From positions 1 to 64,000 of the forward strand of contig NJPS01000047.1 in assembly GCA_002946415.1 (NCBI GenBank): a DNA stretch of 64,000 nucleotides, written 5' to 3'. This stretch comes from Rutstroemia sp. NJR-2017a BVV2. Lineage: Eukaryota; Ascomycota; Leotiomycetes; Helotiales; Rutstroemiaceae. A program made the position numbers and the translations under genes. Positions 9,569 to 20,144 of this stretch are shown piece by piece. Under the pieces are notes generated by a model. That model saw nothing but the letters and a program-made list of their open reading frames with translations, searched no databases and had not been told where the DNA came from. Position 1 is the stretch's first letter. Each line of letters begins with the position of its first letter.

Positions 9569-12172
9569 ATGGGTCAGTTTAATCCTCCGGCAGTTGCCTC
9601 GGACGAAAGAACAAGCGAATCGGAGTCACCAAATGAAGAATTCCTGTTATCTGAAAGACGCCTCCCACGAAATAGCAAGCCCGGAGAGAAACCAACACGA
9701 CCACCGACTACAATATACGCGTCCTGGGTACAGAATTGGTGGCTTCTTGAGATCGTCGCCCTCCTTATAGGCACTATCTCAGTGATTGCAATCTGTATAG
9801 TCTTGAGGCACTATCAAGATAAACCTGCACCCAAAGCCAATACCATTGGAGGCGTGGGAATCACCCTTAACACCGTCATCTCCATATTGACAACCATTGG
9901 AAGCTCGAGTCTCCTTCTCGCCGTAGCTGAATGTATCAGTCAACAGAAATGGGTCTGGTTTTCAGGCTCCGCCAAACCTTTGACAGAGCTGGAGGCCTTT
10001 GATAATGGAAGCAGAGGGGCTTCTGGTTCTCTGATGTTACTCTGGCGGTTCAACGTACAGTAAGTAAAGATTCCATCGCATTTTACAATCATCACTAATT
10101 TGATTGATAGACAAGTCGTCTCCGTCGGGGCCTTTCTCGTTGTCTTCGGTCTCGCCGTCGATCCACTTTCCCAAGAACTTCTGCGTTATGAAGTGCAACC
10201 GGTAGCGGATCTTTCCTCCGGCTTGGCTTATGTGTCTACAGCATTGACCTGGATAACAAGCGGGCAAACGACAAGAATGTACACTTGTACGTTGCTTTAT
10301 ATTCATCGTTCTCCTTTTAATTCCTAAATTTGATTTGCTAATCATGATTTTTGTGATGTGCAGGGGGGCAGACTGAGGAACAAATTCAAGATCCTCTACT
10401 TCTGATGAAGGCCGCAGTCTAAAATGGAATACTTACATCTGGCTCTAAGCTCAACGAGACACAACTATATTGTGCTACCGGAAATTGTACCTGGCCTGTG
10501 TACCAATCTTTGGCCGTGTGCATGAGATGGCAAGACATCTCTAGCCATTTGTCATATTCTAGCTATCAAGACGAGCGGAATATTACGCAGGACAAATGGT
10601 CTTTGACCGATAAGCATTACATTGAGACTCTAAGGGGCGCTTATCCTATGTTGAATATGACATCCGTAGGGTTTGCGAACACGAAGGATTCTTTGAATAA
10701 CGCCACTCCTCTGAACTTCAGTGATAGTATCGCTTTCCCAGACTCTCCGTCACCTCTTGCCGACGTTTTTATGATGTACAAAAACTAATCGAAACCAGAT
10801 GGTGATCTAAGACCGTACGACGCTTTTGAGTTTGTTCTTGAATGGTGCGCGCAGGAGTTCAATACATCGGTTTTCAACGGTCTGGTATCAACGAGTAGGT
10901 TAGGATTTACAAATAACTTCACGACTAGGCTGCGCACAAATAAACCGTATCCGCGGATATCCGCAAACCGCTCCGCTCCGCGGGTCCCATCCCCTATAGT
11001 AGAGCAATCCGCGGGTCCCGTTTTAAAATCATAAACCGCTCCGCACTTTTACGGTTAATCCGCGGATATCCGGCGGACTATCCGTCAATCCGCAAGTCCA
11101 AATAATCCGTGGAATCCGTACATAAAATGTATAATTAGTATAAATATTAGTATAAAAAGTATATCCTCAAATCTGAGGTTTGAGCTTGCCTCAACTTTAA
11201 GGTTTCCAGGCTTAAAAATACCCACTTATTCTGGGAATACCCTCAAATTGACGGATTATCCGTAGATCGACGGATTATCCACAGTTTAACGGATATCCGG
11301 CGGATAACCGCGGATTACCCACGGATTAACCATCTGGATTCTCAACTATCCGCTCCGCAACGGTTAACCCGCGGATTGTCTTGGCAATACCATGGTACTA
11401 CCACGGTTAACCGTTTGCGCAGCCTATTCACGACCGATGGAAAATCTTATTATACTGGACTAGTGTTTAATACTACAACCGATTTCAGCTATGAATCTGT
11501 TGGAGTTAAATATGGCGTCGATTATGCTGCCTATAATATTCTATCGCATTACCTCCGCAAGGCCTTAAATGGGACTGTGTACATTGTTGGCACGGATTTT
11601 TACAAAACATCAGACGCTGCTGAAGCCTTCTACTAACGCTTTAATCTACAAGATTCTAATACTAGCACCGCTGTACTCGGCTAGCTAGGCCTAGTGGACT
11701 TACTGCAAAACATTGCTACTAGCAACATGTAAGTATGCTCTGAAATGCATATGAAACGCCTGAGAGCTAAGCTACTCAATCTCTCAACATCAGAGTACGA
11801 CAAAAAGACTATGCTGTAGTCACTGCTGAAACGAGCCGAGCTATCTACAATATGGCTAATGGCACAGCGTGGAGGGACTAGACGTTCGTTCGCGTGCAAT
11901 GGGGCTATGTCACGGCACCGGTGACACTGGCGTTACTAAGCATTTTTTTCGTTACAGTCACAATTGTGCAGTCGGTGGTACAAGCCAAGAAATACAAAAT
12001 ATGGAAATCTTCCACGATATCGACGTTGCTGGCGCTCAGTGACGAGGCGCATATGCAGATAGGAGGGCTGCGCAGCACGTCAGAAAACGAAAAAGCTGTG
12101 GAAAAAGTGAGAGCCGCGCTCAGGCATGACGCGGATGGAGAATGGAGACTTCGGAGTACCGGTAGTATCTAA
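9569..12172 (+). pseudogene. decayed DUF3176 membrane-protein gene, interrupted by a MITE
   Basis: The N-terminal exon (9569-10061) encodes a DUF3176-type region: two transmembrane helices (LLEIVALLIGTISVIAICI and ITLNTVISILTTIGSSSLLL) followed by ISQQKWVWFSGSAKPL and FDNGSRGASGSLMLLW. Exon 2 continues from about 10111 (QVVSVGAFLVVFGLAVDPL). After a second intron come the Cys-containing extracellular block (LYCATGNCTWPVY) and the C-terminal part, ending with a transmembrane helix (VTLALLSIFFVTVTIV) and a cytoplasmic tail. The frame carries stops at 10420, 10786, 11634, 11682 and 11879, and a 501-base insertion at 10926-11426. Three intron junctions still look intact, so decay is recent enough to reconstruct gene structure. 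DUF3176 proteins are fungus-specific membrane proteins of unknown function. Confidence 0.82.
10926..11426. mobile_element. hAT-type MITE inserted in the DUF3176 gene
   Basis: The 501-base element begins TAGGCTGCGCAC and ends GTTTGCGCAGCCTA, giving an 11-base perfect terminal inverted repeat (TAGGCTGCGCA) with a longer imperfect extension. The 8-base direct repeat TTCACGAC flanks it at 10918-10925 and 11427-11434. Removing the element and one repeat restores the host reading frame exactly (NNFTTDGKSYY), which confirms both borders. The 8-bp target duplication and TAG-type ends fit the hAT superfamily. It has no transposase and is full of short motifs built from CCGCGGATATCC and CCGCTCCGC, many palindromic. 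Confidence 0.88.
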
Positions 12173-12308
12173 AATCTTGATCGTGTTATCGGTCTTGGTT
12201 AATAATGTCTACCACTTTTAGAAGCATGAATAGTTGAAAATGTACATTCAATGAGGGTTATGTATTCAGTTCAGAGTTCTGAAGTCAAGTAAGATCAAGC
12301 TGAGGCTC

Positions 12309-12650
12309 TAGGCTGCGAAATGGGGTACCTACGGGTGGGTTGTTCAGCTCTTCAACCCACCCAACAACCCGGCGTGGCCAATGGGTAGTCAATATCCCCT
12401 TTTCGAGCCATATACTCTATCCGCTGCGAGTAGTTCCAGTATTTTCCCGAGTTTCGCTGCAGGTCAAGTCATTCGCATCAAGTTATGAGTAGCCACGAAG
12501 AAAAACAGTCTACTCGAAGAATATGTATTTCCTAACTCCATGCTTACCAATCATTTACTCCGTAGGTGAAGTGAGCACTCCGTGTATCTATTGTGGCAAC
12601 GAACTGTATCTAAGGTCCCAACATTCGACAAGTCCTCTCCAAATTTTTTT
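12309..12650. repeat. interspersed repeat A, copy 1 (hairpin-containing, hAT-like end)
   Basis: It starts TAGGCTGCGAAATG, resembling the end of the MITE at 10926, and matches the start of the copy at 39822. A perfect 10-bp stem (GGGTGGGTTG at 12333-12342, CAACCCACCC at 12353-12362) encloses a 10-base loop. Similarity to copy 2 is strong for about 60-70 bases and patchy after that. A GGTCCCAACAT-like block with AGTCCTCTC near 12613 has an inverted counterpart near 40110-40155. The right border is not defined. Confidence 0.55.
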
Positions 12651-12898
12651 TTTCCAAAAACAAGAAGTAGCAGGAACTATAGCTTGAAATAAATAGCTAA
12701 TAAATTTCTCGCCCGAATTTCTAGCAGAAAGGTATAGGAGCATTATTATTTTGATATATAACAATTCTATTCTTGTAACTCTTGTGTCCCTAGTATGATC
12801 TTACAGATACTACTTAAAAACGTGCTTTATGATACGAAGGGTTACAGTCTTACAGAGCCTGGTCTACTATTTGTTACAATTCTGACAGTGTAAGCCGA

Positions 12899-13040
12899 GT
12901 GGCTGCAGATATGGCAGCAGCCTACGACGGAAAATTTTTAAGATTAATATCTGCCCTATCAGCTTTCAATGGTAGGGTAGTAGCGTGAATATTTCTATCT
13001 ATCGTGAGGTGTTACTGGATCTTCAGTCATATATCAAACT
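12899..13040. repeat. interspersed repeat B, copy 1
   Basis: About 140 bases match 38155-38300 in the same orientation. Shared blocks in order are GCAGCAGCCTACG, AAATTT, ATGGTAG, TTCTATCTATCG and GGATCTTCAGT. The copies differ at many positions and have small indels, so they are old. No coding capacity is seen. Confidence 0.65.
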
Positions 13041-13220
13041 TAAGGAGCGTGAAAGAGTTCAATTGCCTATCTAACTAACTACCTCGGAATCGCTTCTTTA
13101 TGCTACAAGAAGAACCGGTAATTATGCATACCATACTCAGTGAAAACTCTGCACACTAAGAGTCTAAGTCTAAGTCTAAAAGACCCCATAGTCGTCGTCT
13201 CATTTCCATTCTCATGTCAT

Positions 13221-14849
13221 TCATGAATCGAAGATAGCTCCATATGCCGCAACCCCTCGGGTCTTCATTCCGTACACCACCTTTTTAGTCACCTTCGGGT
13301 TTGAGATTATGAAGACCGCCTCAGCTCCACACTCTTGCACCAATGCATATGTCATAGCTACCATGTCAGGGCGACCTTGCGTACGAGTGTTCCAGATTAC
13401 GGCTCGAGGGTCGGCTTTCTGCACGGCGCTCACGATTTTCGGGCCGTATGTTGTCTCGGGATGAGGCGTCGACCACAGAATACGGCATGGCGTCTTTTCA
13501 GCGTACATGAGAGACAAACAAGGACCGATGCCGGATCCGGTGGCTACAACTACGATCTTCTTGAATAGCCTTGATGTGTACAAGAGGCCGTGCAGGGGAT
13601 ATCCACGAACCCACAACTTCTTCGGTGGGTCCGTGATGGTCTTGTTGGTCCAGTCACCTGCATTCGAAACAACGATTGAAAATCCAGTGATGTTTCCATT
13701 TCCATCGTCGTCAGGAATCGTGGCGAAAGCGTGCCATTCTGTCATTGGCTTAGTGGAGACTTTCAAACCATAGAATGGCTGCATCTTCTTGTACTTGAAG
13801 TGCAGTCTGATAGCGTGATCGCTGAGAGTTTCAGGGTATACGTCTCTAAGACGAAGACGAGACCATGATGCGATTGAGCATGATGTCGAGATGAGGAAAG
13901 TCCAAAAACTGGCGGACTTTACGAGGTGGATTCCAAGAGACTGATCTGCTGCCTTTGCATAGACCTTGGCTGCGGTAACGATATGAACCCAGAAAGTTAC
14001 TAAACAAATCCATCCTGCAAACCTGTGGAACGCTTCAAAGCGATCGTGGAATCGCACACGGAATGTGGGATGGGCAGAGAAGATGATCACCATGAACATA
14101 GTGAGAAGGATCGCGGATGTCACGACATTGGGGATCTGATCTGGATCTCGTGAGTCCACAAAATCCTTGGTAGCAATGGCCGTATAAAGGATGTACCATG
14201 TCACAGCTATCAAACAATACGTTAGCTCGTATTCCACATGCTCGAGCCTTTGGAGTCGGACAGGCTGTGTGGTCTTACCTGCGACACCGGCGCCTGAATG
14301 ACCCCCTCCATAGTGAAAAACCAAAGCCAGTCGACGGCGGATGAATAGCGGTGTTACGTGAGGAACACACACAGCAATCTCGTATAGCAAATTGACAAAG
14401 TTTTCTTGGCGGAATAGAAGTGTCACCATCAAGTTACACGAGGCCGCTGTGGCCACTTGTTCAGCTTTAGGCGTCCCATTATTCTGGACAATCAAGGCGA
14501 TGAGAACAGCAAGGTTGCTGAAGAAAATGACACCAAAGATTCTGCGGTATCCGGTAACAAAGTTATCTGGGGCTTCTGTTAGGATATCTCATTCAGTATT
14601 TTTGGGAACTGCTAACTTACACTCAAGGTAGCGGGTGAGCTTGTTCCCTTTCTTTGTGGGCAGAGCCTCAGGGTCGATCTTGAGTTCATACTTCTGTACC
14701 TCGAGGTCCTGTGAGTTTTTACCACTGGCAAGAGATCCATTTTGTGTCGAGCTCTCAGATTCCGAAGGAGAAGTCATCTCCGTGATATTGCTCTCGAGGG
14801 CCTTCTTCTGCTCCATATCATGAGGCCGGACTGGCTGAGAATAAGACAT
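13221..14849 (-). CDS. TmpA-like integral membrane flavoprotein (ferric-reductase-type fold)
   Basis: Three exons (14849-14621, 14572-14279, 14206-13221) encode about 502 aa. The start is the first ATG of the N-terminal hydrophilic exon. Several transmembrane helices occupy about residues 100-300, including FHRFAGWICLVTFWVHIV. A C-terminal FAD/NAD(P)-binding region contains KIVVVATGSGIGPCLSLMYA, and the end is Cys-poor and globular. The layout resembles fungal TmpA, a transmembrane oxidoreductase implicated in conidiation signalling in Aspergillus, and the membrane module found at the end of some adenylate-forming reductases. The second intron (14207-14278) is 72 bases with no stop, so a naive reading keeps it; I removed it because it has GTAAGA, GCTAACG and TGATAG signals and splicing restores a continuous membrane helix (GVAAVTWYILY). 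First intron acceptor: the nearer CAG would create a stop, so the AAG at 14573 is used. Confidence 0.75.
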
Positions 14850-16725
14850 GATTGAGTTTTAATAAGACTGCTTAGAAAGTTGATACTTTATTGTAAGTTG
14901 ACCTCGCCGGACGGGAGGGTTTATATATCTTCATCCCATCAGATATAACCTGTGAAGATCAATACCAGATATTCACTATGGGATAACATCCCGAGAAATC
15001 CTCCTCTATCTCAGCTCTGACCGCGGCATAGACTTGTTACAGTACCTCCATTATCCTAGCACTCTGCCAATCTCTGACCAGCCATTGCATATGTATTCTG
15101 GTCTTCTTGACTAAACTTTTAGCAATAGCATTCCAATGCAACTTGACTAACTCCTAGTGGTGCCTATTTTGTGACACTAGCATCAATTACTTTGTTAATA
15201 GTAATAATACAGCGTTTAATGTTGTGCAGACACAATTGTAAATAGTGGGATACAGTTAGAAGTTTCCAAAACAAGTAGTAACTATTGCTAACATCAGCAA
15301 CAACAATAGTAACGGCCAAGAGCACTCGCCGAAAAATTCAGGCCTTGGCTCCCACGCATCTCTTATCCGGAGCAAAGGAAAATAGCGTGAACCTCCCTGT
15401 TCAAACTGTTGTCAACGTCAGCGGCTACAATGATAACGGCCAGTGCCGTTGCTCGCGGGACAAATCAGGCATTGGTTCCGGTGGATCTCTTATCCGGGGC
15501 AAAGGAAAACAACGTGAAGTTTCATCAAACTCCCTGGTCAAACCTTCGATCAGGAGATTTCGCAGCAGCGAATATCTATCTCCGCCCCGAGCCTACGGAG
15601 AAATATCGGAAACTCGCTGAGCTGGAGGAATGTAACGGGAGCTCGCCAAGCGGGACATCAGACCGCGGGCAGCATGCATGCTGTTGCTCCACCTCCCACT
15701 GCTGCATCGGGAAGGTCTTGATCCTGTAGGAACTGAGTTGGTAATAATCTCTACTCAGAAGGAAAATTCTCCCGTAGAATCACGTTTTTTATCCTTGTAT
15801 GTTGTATTTATGAACGGAAGGATTCCCAGGCTGCAAAGTAGTATTCTCTGTACCGAACTTTCCCTAGTCGCTTGGCGCTCTCTAAGCTGAGTACCGCTTT
15901 ACTGATAGACGAAATTGTAAACCGATTTGCATTGGTCAAGAATAAGCGAGAGATCACTTATGTCATACGTTACTTCGTAAACTTATAAGTTAGGTGCCTA
16001 CACCACTTCTGACATCATTTATACACTTTGGGGTTGCACGACCCACAGTGATCAAACATCGTACAACAATCCAATGGATAATGGAACAGAATCATAAGCC
16101 AGGATATTTCCATTGCTATTATTACAATAGCATAATGTGTTCGCAACGTCAAACGCTCGTGAATATTCACGTGGGTGATTAGCCAATCAATAACCGTCTA
16201 CTTCATCCCTCCAGAATAGCCGCCCCGACCAAATAGACAGATACGCGCGGCATATGCACAGACTAATATCGCAAGATGATAAAGTTTTACTTCGGAAATG
16301 TTTTTTCCAGTCATAGAGTCATGCTACTTCGCATGTAATCGTTGGCATAAATATACAAATATTATAATCATCAATCATCATGTTTTATTTCCCCTAATGC
16401 GTCCTACCCGGTGACAGCATGATGCTCTTGTCTGCGCTTGCAGAACAGTTCGCTTCCTCGGCCATCTGACGTTATCCGCCTTTCATTATCTGCCCATACA
16501 CCCTCCACCATCCACCATACTTCATTATGTTTATCCTGCAGATATGTCTTGGATTTGCGCCATGCAGCACCCAATAACACCCTAAGTCGGCCGACCTTCG
16601 GCATTGCACCATAACGGAAGCTATGCCCAAGAGATATTCGCCATGTCACTATCTAATTCGTGGAATTCAAGGCTAGATTACGCAGCTGCGTCGAAGACTG
16701 TTGAGAGGAGAAGCGAGGTAGGGGT
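14850..16725. other. long gene-poor stretch with a diverged tandem duplication
   Basis: The only structure I see in this 1.9 kb is the duplication at 15291-15545. The minus-strand frame at 16404-16649, just downstream of cullin-3, looks like 3' untranslated sequence. AT-rich promoter DNA of the TmpA-like gene lies at 14850-15250. Confidence 0.5.
15291..15545 (+). repeat. diverged tandem duplication, 124-base period
   Basis: Copy 1 (15291-15414) and copy 2 (15415-15545) share CATCTCTTATCCGG-like and GGCAAAGGAAAA-like blocks in register. Translated, both give a peptide with LLSGAKEN at the same place, in frames that differ by one because the period is 124. The frame of copy 2 continues to about 15728 (NIYLRPEPTEKYRKLAELEE). 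This may be the remnant of a coding sequence; I do not recognise a family. Confidence 0.6.
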
Positions 16726-19612
16726 CTAAGCCAGATACCGGTATGTGGGAACAGCAGCCTCGTCGATTCTTTCCAGATACTCTCTCTCAATGAGACTCTC
16801 AATCCGACGCTTCATCATGTTAATATTCGGTTGGAATCTTTGAGAAAGCTGAGAGATGACTTCGGCAACAAGTTGTTGATGTGAGAATTCTTTGCGTGCC
16901 CTATGATAGAAGATTAGTAACGATTTCATCAAGACATGACTAGAGCAGTGGAATGCGTACTTCATAATGCGTACAATGACCGTGTCCATGACATTTCCTC
17001 GGTGCTCATCATTTCGCTCTTCAGTCTCCTTCCTCTCATCATCACCCTCCACTCTATTCGAAATGCCCCCAATGGCTTGCGCCTTGATTTTCACAGTCTT
17101 GCTGACGAAACTGGCATTAAACGAGAATGAGTCACCGGACTTTGGAGCTTCATTAACTTTGCCGGGTTTTTTGAGCAGTACGCGAGACTTGGGTGGTCCA
17201 GTAATTGACATCAGGGTACGAGAGAGTTCTTTCTCAGGGATATTGAGTCGTTGTTGAATCTCCTCGAAAGCTAACCATTCTCCGTCCTCGATATCATTGA
17301 ATAACAGCAAGACAAGCATGGCATATGTGCTAACGTTGAGCTCGTACTTCCGCTCTCTACTCTTGGCGCCACTTTCTTCACTAGCAATTTTTGGGAACGT
17401 GCATCGAATGTCGGCATTGCCAAGGTGAGCTATCCAAGTCAACATACGACCATTGCGATCCTTGAGATAATATGCTCTGAATGAATCCTGCAGCTTCTGG
17501 ATCTCGGGAGGCCAATTGCATGATATTCGAGCACCTTCATCCGACATGGGATTGCCACCCATGGATTCCATTGGCCAGTAGTTTGTGGTGAGAATCGTAG
17601 CTCCCAATTCGATATGCTTGGTATCCATATCGCCGAGATTCTGGATGTGAGTGCGATATCCTGCGGTCAAATCCTCGGACATGTTGACATCCTTGAACAT
17701 ACCCTCAAGCTTGGTGGTGAAAGAATTGCCGATCTCTTGCTTCATCCTGGAAATCATTTGCTTCTCTACATCGGTGCTTTCGGATTTATTGAGGAGTAAG
17801 CGTCTCGCCAAGTGCTTCTTGTAGTATCTCTCAAACATATCCTTATCTTGGATGTAACGTAATAAGGTAGTTGCTTTATCGAGGACTTCGTCAATCTCAA
17901 GCTCCGTCTTCCCTTTGATCCCACGCTTTAGGTTGTCATCGATGAAAAGGGAAACGAATTCAGAACAACGAGGGAATAAGTTAATGAAATCCGAAAAACT
18001 CTTGGTGATTGCCGTTTGAAGAATTAAGTCCTGATTGAAACATGTTTTCCACATGCTATCAAATTTATCCTTCAGTTGCAGAACTTCATCGACCCATTTG
18101 ATGGCTGCCAATGTCTGCTTGGCCGATGCATTCATAGGTTTGGGTCCCTTAGGTTTCTTCGGTCCTTCCGCGTCATCGCCCGCTTCTGCTTCCCCATCTT
18201 CTTCCTTCGTGTTGCTCCCAAATTCGCCGCTCAGGATGGTCTTGTTGATTTCCATGCCAAGATTCACGACGCGAGCCTGCAGAGCAACTTTGAGCGGCTC
18301 CTTGGTCGGATCAATACGGCTAATGAGTTGGTAAAGGATCATTAAATCATCGTATCGGTCATTCTCAATCATCGCCTTCATACCAGTACCCTCCATAACA
18401 AGGAAGTCGTTCAGGTGGCTGCTGATAAGCTCTTCTTCTACAACTTTCTGGATCCGCCTGGTAGTGAAATTTGCTATTGTCGTCTCGCATCGATCCACTT
18501 CTTCGTCCAGGCGGCGTTTCGCTTGACGTAGCCATGCGCTTGCATCAGAATCCCGAAGCAGTTTTTGACATTCTGCCTGGTAGAATCTCCGACTGGCATT
18601 CAGAAACACTACTTCGAAGACAGTAAGATACAGCTTTTCGTGTTCGTTTTCTTCATCCGATTCGTACAAAGCTTCGAGCATGTAAACGACAGACCGAATC
18701 AAATTCCGATTTATGACATCTCCTTCCCTCTCCATGCTAATTTGATCCAAAATAACAGAATTCAGAATGTCGAAAGTGAGAATGTTGGACTCGGGAAGTA
18801 GTTGGGACCGGAGTATGTGATCACGGAAAAGCCCCATCGCTGTTGTGTAGATGGACGCCTTCCGATTGTCCGCGCAATAGACACGATCCATGTACATGAG
18901 AACATCCGTCACCATGCTCATACATGTATTGTGGTCGGACCAGCAAGCTTTCAGTCCTTCCAGAAACTGTTCACCAGTAATTCTTCGTTCGTTCGGTGCG
19001 GTGCCAGAAGTGCCTCCAGTGGCGACATGAACCAGATTTGTTGTAATGAGTTTCCTAATCTCAGGCATAACCTGGCCTCCGAACCATTGCTCTTCGAAGA
19101 CCTTGACCCGGTCATACAGCGCATCACCCTGTTTCTTAAGCACGATCTTGTACGACGCGCGATAGAGCTGTTCGAACGAGAGTTTCGACGCATTCTTCTC
19201 GTGGATTTCGCGCAGCGCCGAGTGAAGAATTTCCCACTGTGCTTCGAATTCGTTCGGGCCGCCATGACCAGTCAATCCCTAAAACAAAGTAACCAAATGA
19301 TTAGCCAGAAAGATCCAAGATAGCGAGAACTGAGGTTAGTAAGACGATAAGAAAGTGCTAGGAGGCAAGATACCAGTTGACTTATATGTATAGCAAGGGC
19401 CAGCGCGCTGTCCATTGACTGCCTCGCCACTACTGTAGCCATTTGCGTAAGAGAATAGAGTAAATGGTTGAAAATGGTATAAAAAGTTCAAACCTCTTAA
19501 AAGTCACATCGGAAGCATGGTTGCGTTGTGTGCATGAGAAAGACAGGAAGTGATGAAAATGCCTTACCCGACGAGGTGGACGTATCTTTCCCCTTCCACG
19601 GCCCGAAATCAT
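16726..19612 (-). CDS. cul3: cullin-3, scaffold of BTB-type ubiquitin ligases
   Basis: Three exons (19612-19568, 19278-16961, 16900-16726) encode about 845 aa. The 15-residue first exon MISGRGRGKIRPPRR is the conserved Cul3 N terminus. It joins across a 289-base intron to GLTGHGGPNEFEAQW and the helix around EQLYRASYKIVLKKQGDALY. The cullin-repeat N-terminal domain leads to the cullin homology domain (IQDKDMFERYYKKHLARRLL) and a C-terminal winged helix ending YRYLA. Cul3 holds the RING protein Rbx1 at its C terminus and BTB adaptors at its N terminus. The NEDD8 acceptor lysine is in IVRIMK, about K788. Its codon is split by a 60-base intron (16901-16960) with no stop; family alignment (IVRIMKARKEFSHQQLV) shows that it is an intron. 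A Glu/Asp/Gly-rich insert near KPKGPKPMNAS is fungal. The gene is divergent from zim17. Confidence 0.95.
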
Positions 19613-20144
19613 CTTGAAAATTCACCTTTGACAGCGACTCAAGCAAAACTATAGCTCTTGGAAATCGGGGAGTCGAATGGTGAAGTTGTATGAACTCTGC
19701 GGGGTTAGCAACAAGGCTGTCGACTTTGCCCACGCATTTCTATGCGCGAAGAAGTGGATGTTCTAGGCAGTTGTGGAACTTATGGCGGATGAGCCAAGCT
19801 GGAATGTTACTTTATAACGACGGTGTAGAGCGAGTGGCGAAGTGGGAAGTCGCAGAGAGAGTGAATCTCCTTGCAACTGTTTGCTTTGAAGTGATTGTGA
19901 TAATTCTGTAAATCTACGGACTGGTAACCTACTAAAGTAAGATGGTGGATGGCGTATGGCTACAACCGTGCCGAGTCCTGTGCTATCAGACTATCTGTGG
20001 GCTAATCTCACTTGAGCCTAGCAGGTTATGAGGTCAGAACGATTTGCTAATTTTTTGGTAGCCTTGTCAGTGCGCCTCTTCTAGACTTGCACCAACTATT
20101 ATCAGACATTTGGAGCGCACGAAGAACTTCTCTCAAAATCAAAT
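19613..20144. promoter_or_regulatory. shared divergent promoter region of cul3 and zim17
   Basis: These 532 bases separate the two divergent starts. No gene-like frame is present and I could not assign a particular factor site. Confidence 0.45.

Larger units (their letters stand above)
12173..13220. other. gene-free stretch with two interspersed repeats
   Basis: I see no gene between the DUF3176 pseudogene and the TmpA-like gene. The stretch is AT-rich and holds the left copies of two repeat pairs (12309-12650 and 12899-13040), annotated separately. Confidence 0.6.

Noticed and set aside
9360..9770. 136-codon plus-strand frame overlapping the DUF3176 start
   Set aside because: It is in a different frame from the recognisable membrane protein and has no family features.
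16404..16649. 81-codon minus-strand frame downstream of cullin-3
   Set aside because: It has no family features and lies where the cul3 3' untranslated region should be.
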